DNA of 46,860 nt. It comes from DASULK01 sp036278255. Its GTDB lineage: Bacteria > Actinomycetota > Actinomycetes > Mycobacteriales > Micromonosporaceae. Shown in pieces: positions 45,990 to 46,860 of this stretch. Every line of letters starts with the position of its first letter. Within the stretch, counting starts at the first letter, position 1. The stretch covers positions 1 through 46,860 of the forward strand of contig DASULK010000271.1 in the NCBI GenBank assembly GCA_036278255.1, in the 5' to 3' direction. Both the position numbers and the translations under genes were made by a program. The notes beneath the pieces are model-generated. The model was given only the letters and a program-made list of their open reading frames with translations, was not told where the DNA came from and did not search any database.

Positions 45990-46367
45990 ATGGCAGCCCC
46001 AGAGTCTTTCAGCGCGCAAGCAGGCGATTTCGCGCTCGTCAACCTGGAGCGGGATGAGTGGACAGACCTGCTGCGCCCACTGTTCTGGCGGCGGTGGCTC
46101 CAACAGGGCCGTCCCACGGACTTCCCCGTCGCCCTGGTCCCGCCGACGATCACCGGGCAGGCCAGGAAGGAAGGCGCGGCGTCGGTACTCGACGCCGGAA
46201 CCGTGACGATCGCAGACGCGACCTGGTCGTTCGCGCTATGCCGACAGGGTGTGCTGAGCGGCACCGAGTTCGCCATCGGCGTCGTTCAGCGATTCCCTGT
46301 GCTGGCAACGTTCCCGGACGGCCACCAGGAGATCATGCGACCGCGGCGGATCTGGCCCTCGTCCTGA
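45990..46367 (+). CDS. Lone plus-strand gene between the terminase subunits
   Basis: A 125-residue product from ATG at 45990. DFALVNLERDEWTDLLRPLFWRRWLQQGRPTDFPVALVPPTITGQ, then VTIADATWSFALCRQGVLSGTEFAIGV, is mixed alpha/beta and unlike any family I know. No clear promoter or ribosome-binding site was found; a TATGGT at 45950 is the best -10 candidate. The opposite orientation inside the packaging block is characteristic of a moron. Codon use looks normal for the genome. Confidence 0.6.
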   Translation: MAAPESFSAQAGDFALVNLERDEWTDLLRPLFWRRWLQQGRPTDFPVALVPPTITGQARKEGAASVLDAGTVTIADATWSFALCRQGVLSGTEFAIGVVQRFPVLATFPDGHQEIMRPRRIWPSS

Positions 46368-46385
46368 ACTACGTGGTGGCACCAC

Positions 46386-46799
46386 TCAGCCGCCGGCCGC
46401 CTGACGGAACTTCGCCATCGCCGTCACACTGCCCTTGCCGCCCGGCACCGTGGGCGCCTGAGCGCCCCGCGCGCCGCGGTACTGCGGACGCTTGCCCGTC
46501 TTCTCGTCCGGCAGCCTGAGCGCCGCGAGGAGCTGTTTCATCAGGTTCGCCGTCGTGTTCGCCTTGTCAAGCACCGAGTCGACCTGCACCCGGAAGTCTT
46601 CGCTGTGCGGCACGGGCACCACCCGGACCCACGCGTCGATCTCGCCGCGCAACAGTTGGTCGAGGCGGTCAAGGCGGTCCTTCGCCCGGCACGCCTCCGT
46701 CAACTGCGCCACCTGCGCCGCGTCCAGGTCGTGCACACCGTCGATCGCCTTCCACAAAGCGAGGCCACCGGCGCCGAGGCCCTCCGGAGCTTCCGTCAC
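46386..46799 (-). CDS. Terminase small subunit
   Basis: A 137-residue product from GTG at 46799. The helical N-terminus (GLGAGGLALWKAIDGVHDLDAAQVAQLTEACRAKDRLDRLDQLL) and VLDKANTTANLMKQLLAALRLPDEKTGKRP fit the P27-type small terminases of actinophages, which bind the packaging site and recruit the large subunit. Its 5' end lies in the terminal repeat, so on the circle it follows the gene at 230-622. Confidence 0.8.
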   Translation of the reverse strand: MTEAPEGLGAGGLALWKAIDGVHDLDAAQVAQLTEACRAKDRLDRLDQLLRGEIDAWVRVVPVPHSEDFRVQVDSVLDKANTTANLMKQLLAALRLPDEKTGKRPQYRGARGAQAPTVPGGKGSVTAMAKFRQAAGG

Positions 46800-46860
46800 A
46801 GCCAGTCACCTCCCAAAGCGAAGTAGTTGATACGTCAACGAACTCAGGGGTCTGCACAGC
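46720..46860. repeat. 141-bp terminal direct repeat, right copy
   Basis: Exact second copy of bases 1-141. Removing one copy gives a 46,719-bp circle in which the small terminase gene follows the HK97 gp10-like gene at 230-622. Confidence 0.93.

Noticed and set aside
44468..46057. 529-codon plus-strand frame opposite the large terminase
   Set aside because: The minus strand has complete terminase ATPase and nuclease motifs; the plus frame has none.
45926..46276. N-terminal extension of the large terminase to 46276
   Set aside because: The extra residues are Arg/Ser-rich without terminase features and lie opposite the plus-strand gene. ATG at 45925 has a strong ribosome-binding site.

Overview
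The window looks like one complete, circularly assembled genome of a tailed (siphovirus-type) phage of an actinobacterium. The last 141 bases repeat the first 141 exactly, so the unique sequence is 46,719 bp. The actinobacterial host is inferred from high GC, frequent GTG starts, start/stop overlaps of the ATGA/GTGA type, a WhiB-family regulator, TANNNT-type -10 boxes and an r1t-type holin. No integrase, partition gene, tRNA, insertion sequence or CRISPR array was seen. No gene-free stretch exceeds 300 bases.

Layout on the circle. The late block is on the minus strand from about 46799 down to 22971. It runs small terminase, large terminase, SPP1-type portal, MuF-like protein, scaffold, major capsid, an 1881-residue fibre, connectors, tail tube, frameshifted G/GT chaperones, tape measure, distal tail and hub proteins, amidase endolysin, several small membrane proteins and holin. 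A lone plus-strand gene sits between the two terminase genes. Next come a ribbon-helix-helix (RHH) regulator gene on the plus strand, with an apparently leaderless promoter, a monocistronic GH26-like glycosidase, and a minus-strand operon (20991-18869). That operon starts from a sigma-70-like promoter overlapped by two identical-architecture operators and encodes two DNA-binding proteins and a stand-alone M41 (FtsH-type) peptidase.

The plus-strand segment 13332-18788 looks like the transfer module of actinobacterial plasmids and AICEs. It has small membrane proteins, a four-TM protein with a DNA-binding-like tail, and a membrane-anchored FtsK/TraB-type ATPase with a C-terminal winged helix. 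Two dense oriented repeat fields accompany it: TGACA motifs at 14437-15042 and CTGWCGGG motifs at 18363-18539. This module with its DNA repeats is the strongest candidate for an undescribed system here.

The remaining minus-strand region 13196-230 is early and replication-type. A Phd-like repressor heads an operon of small proteins ending at a terminator (8502-8537). It is followed by a PD-(D/E)XK nuclease, an SSB-like protein, a small possibly leaderless gene and a D5-type primase-helicase. A 143-bp inverted-repeat region with 10-bp iterons (candidate origin) comes next, then a RuvC-like resolvase, WhiB, an HTH protein, an HNH endonuclease and an HK97 gp10-like protein just before the small terminase.
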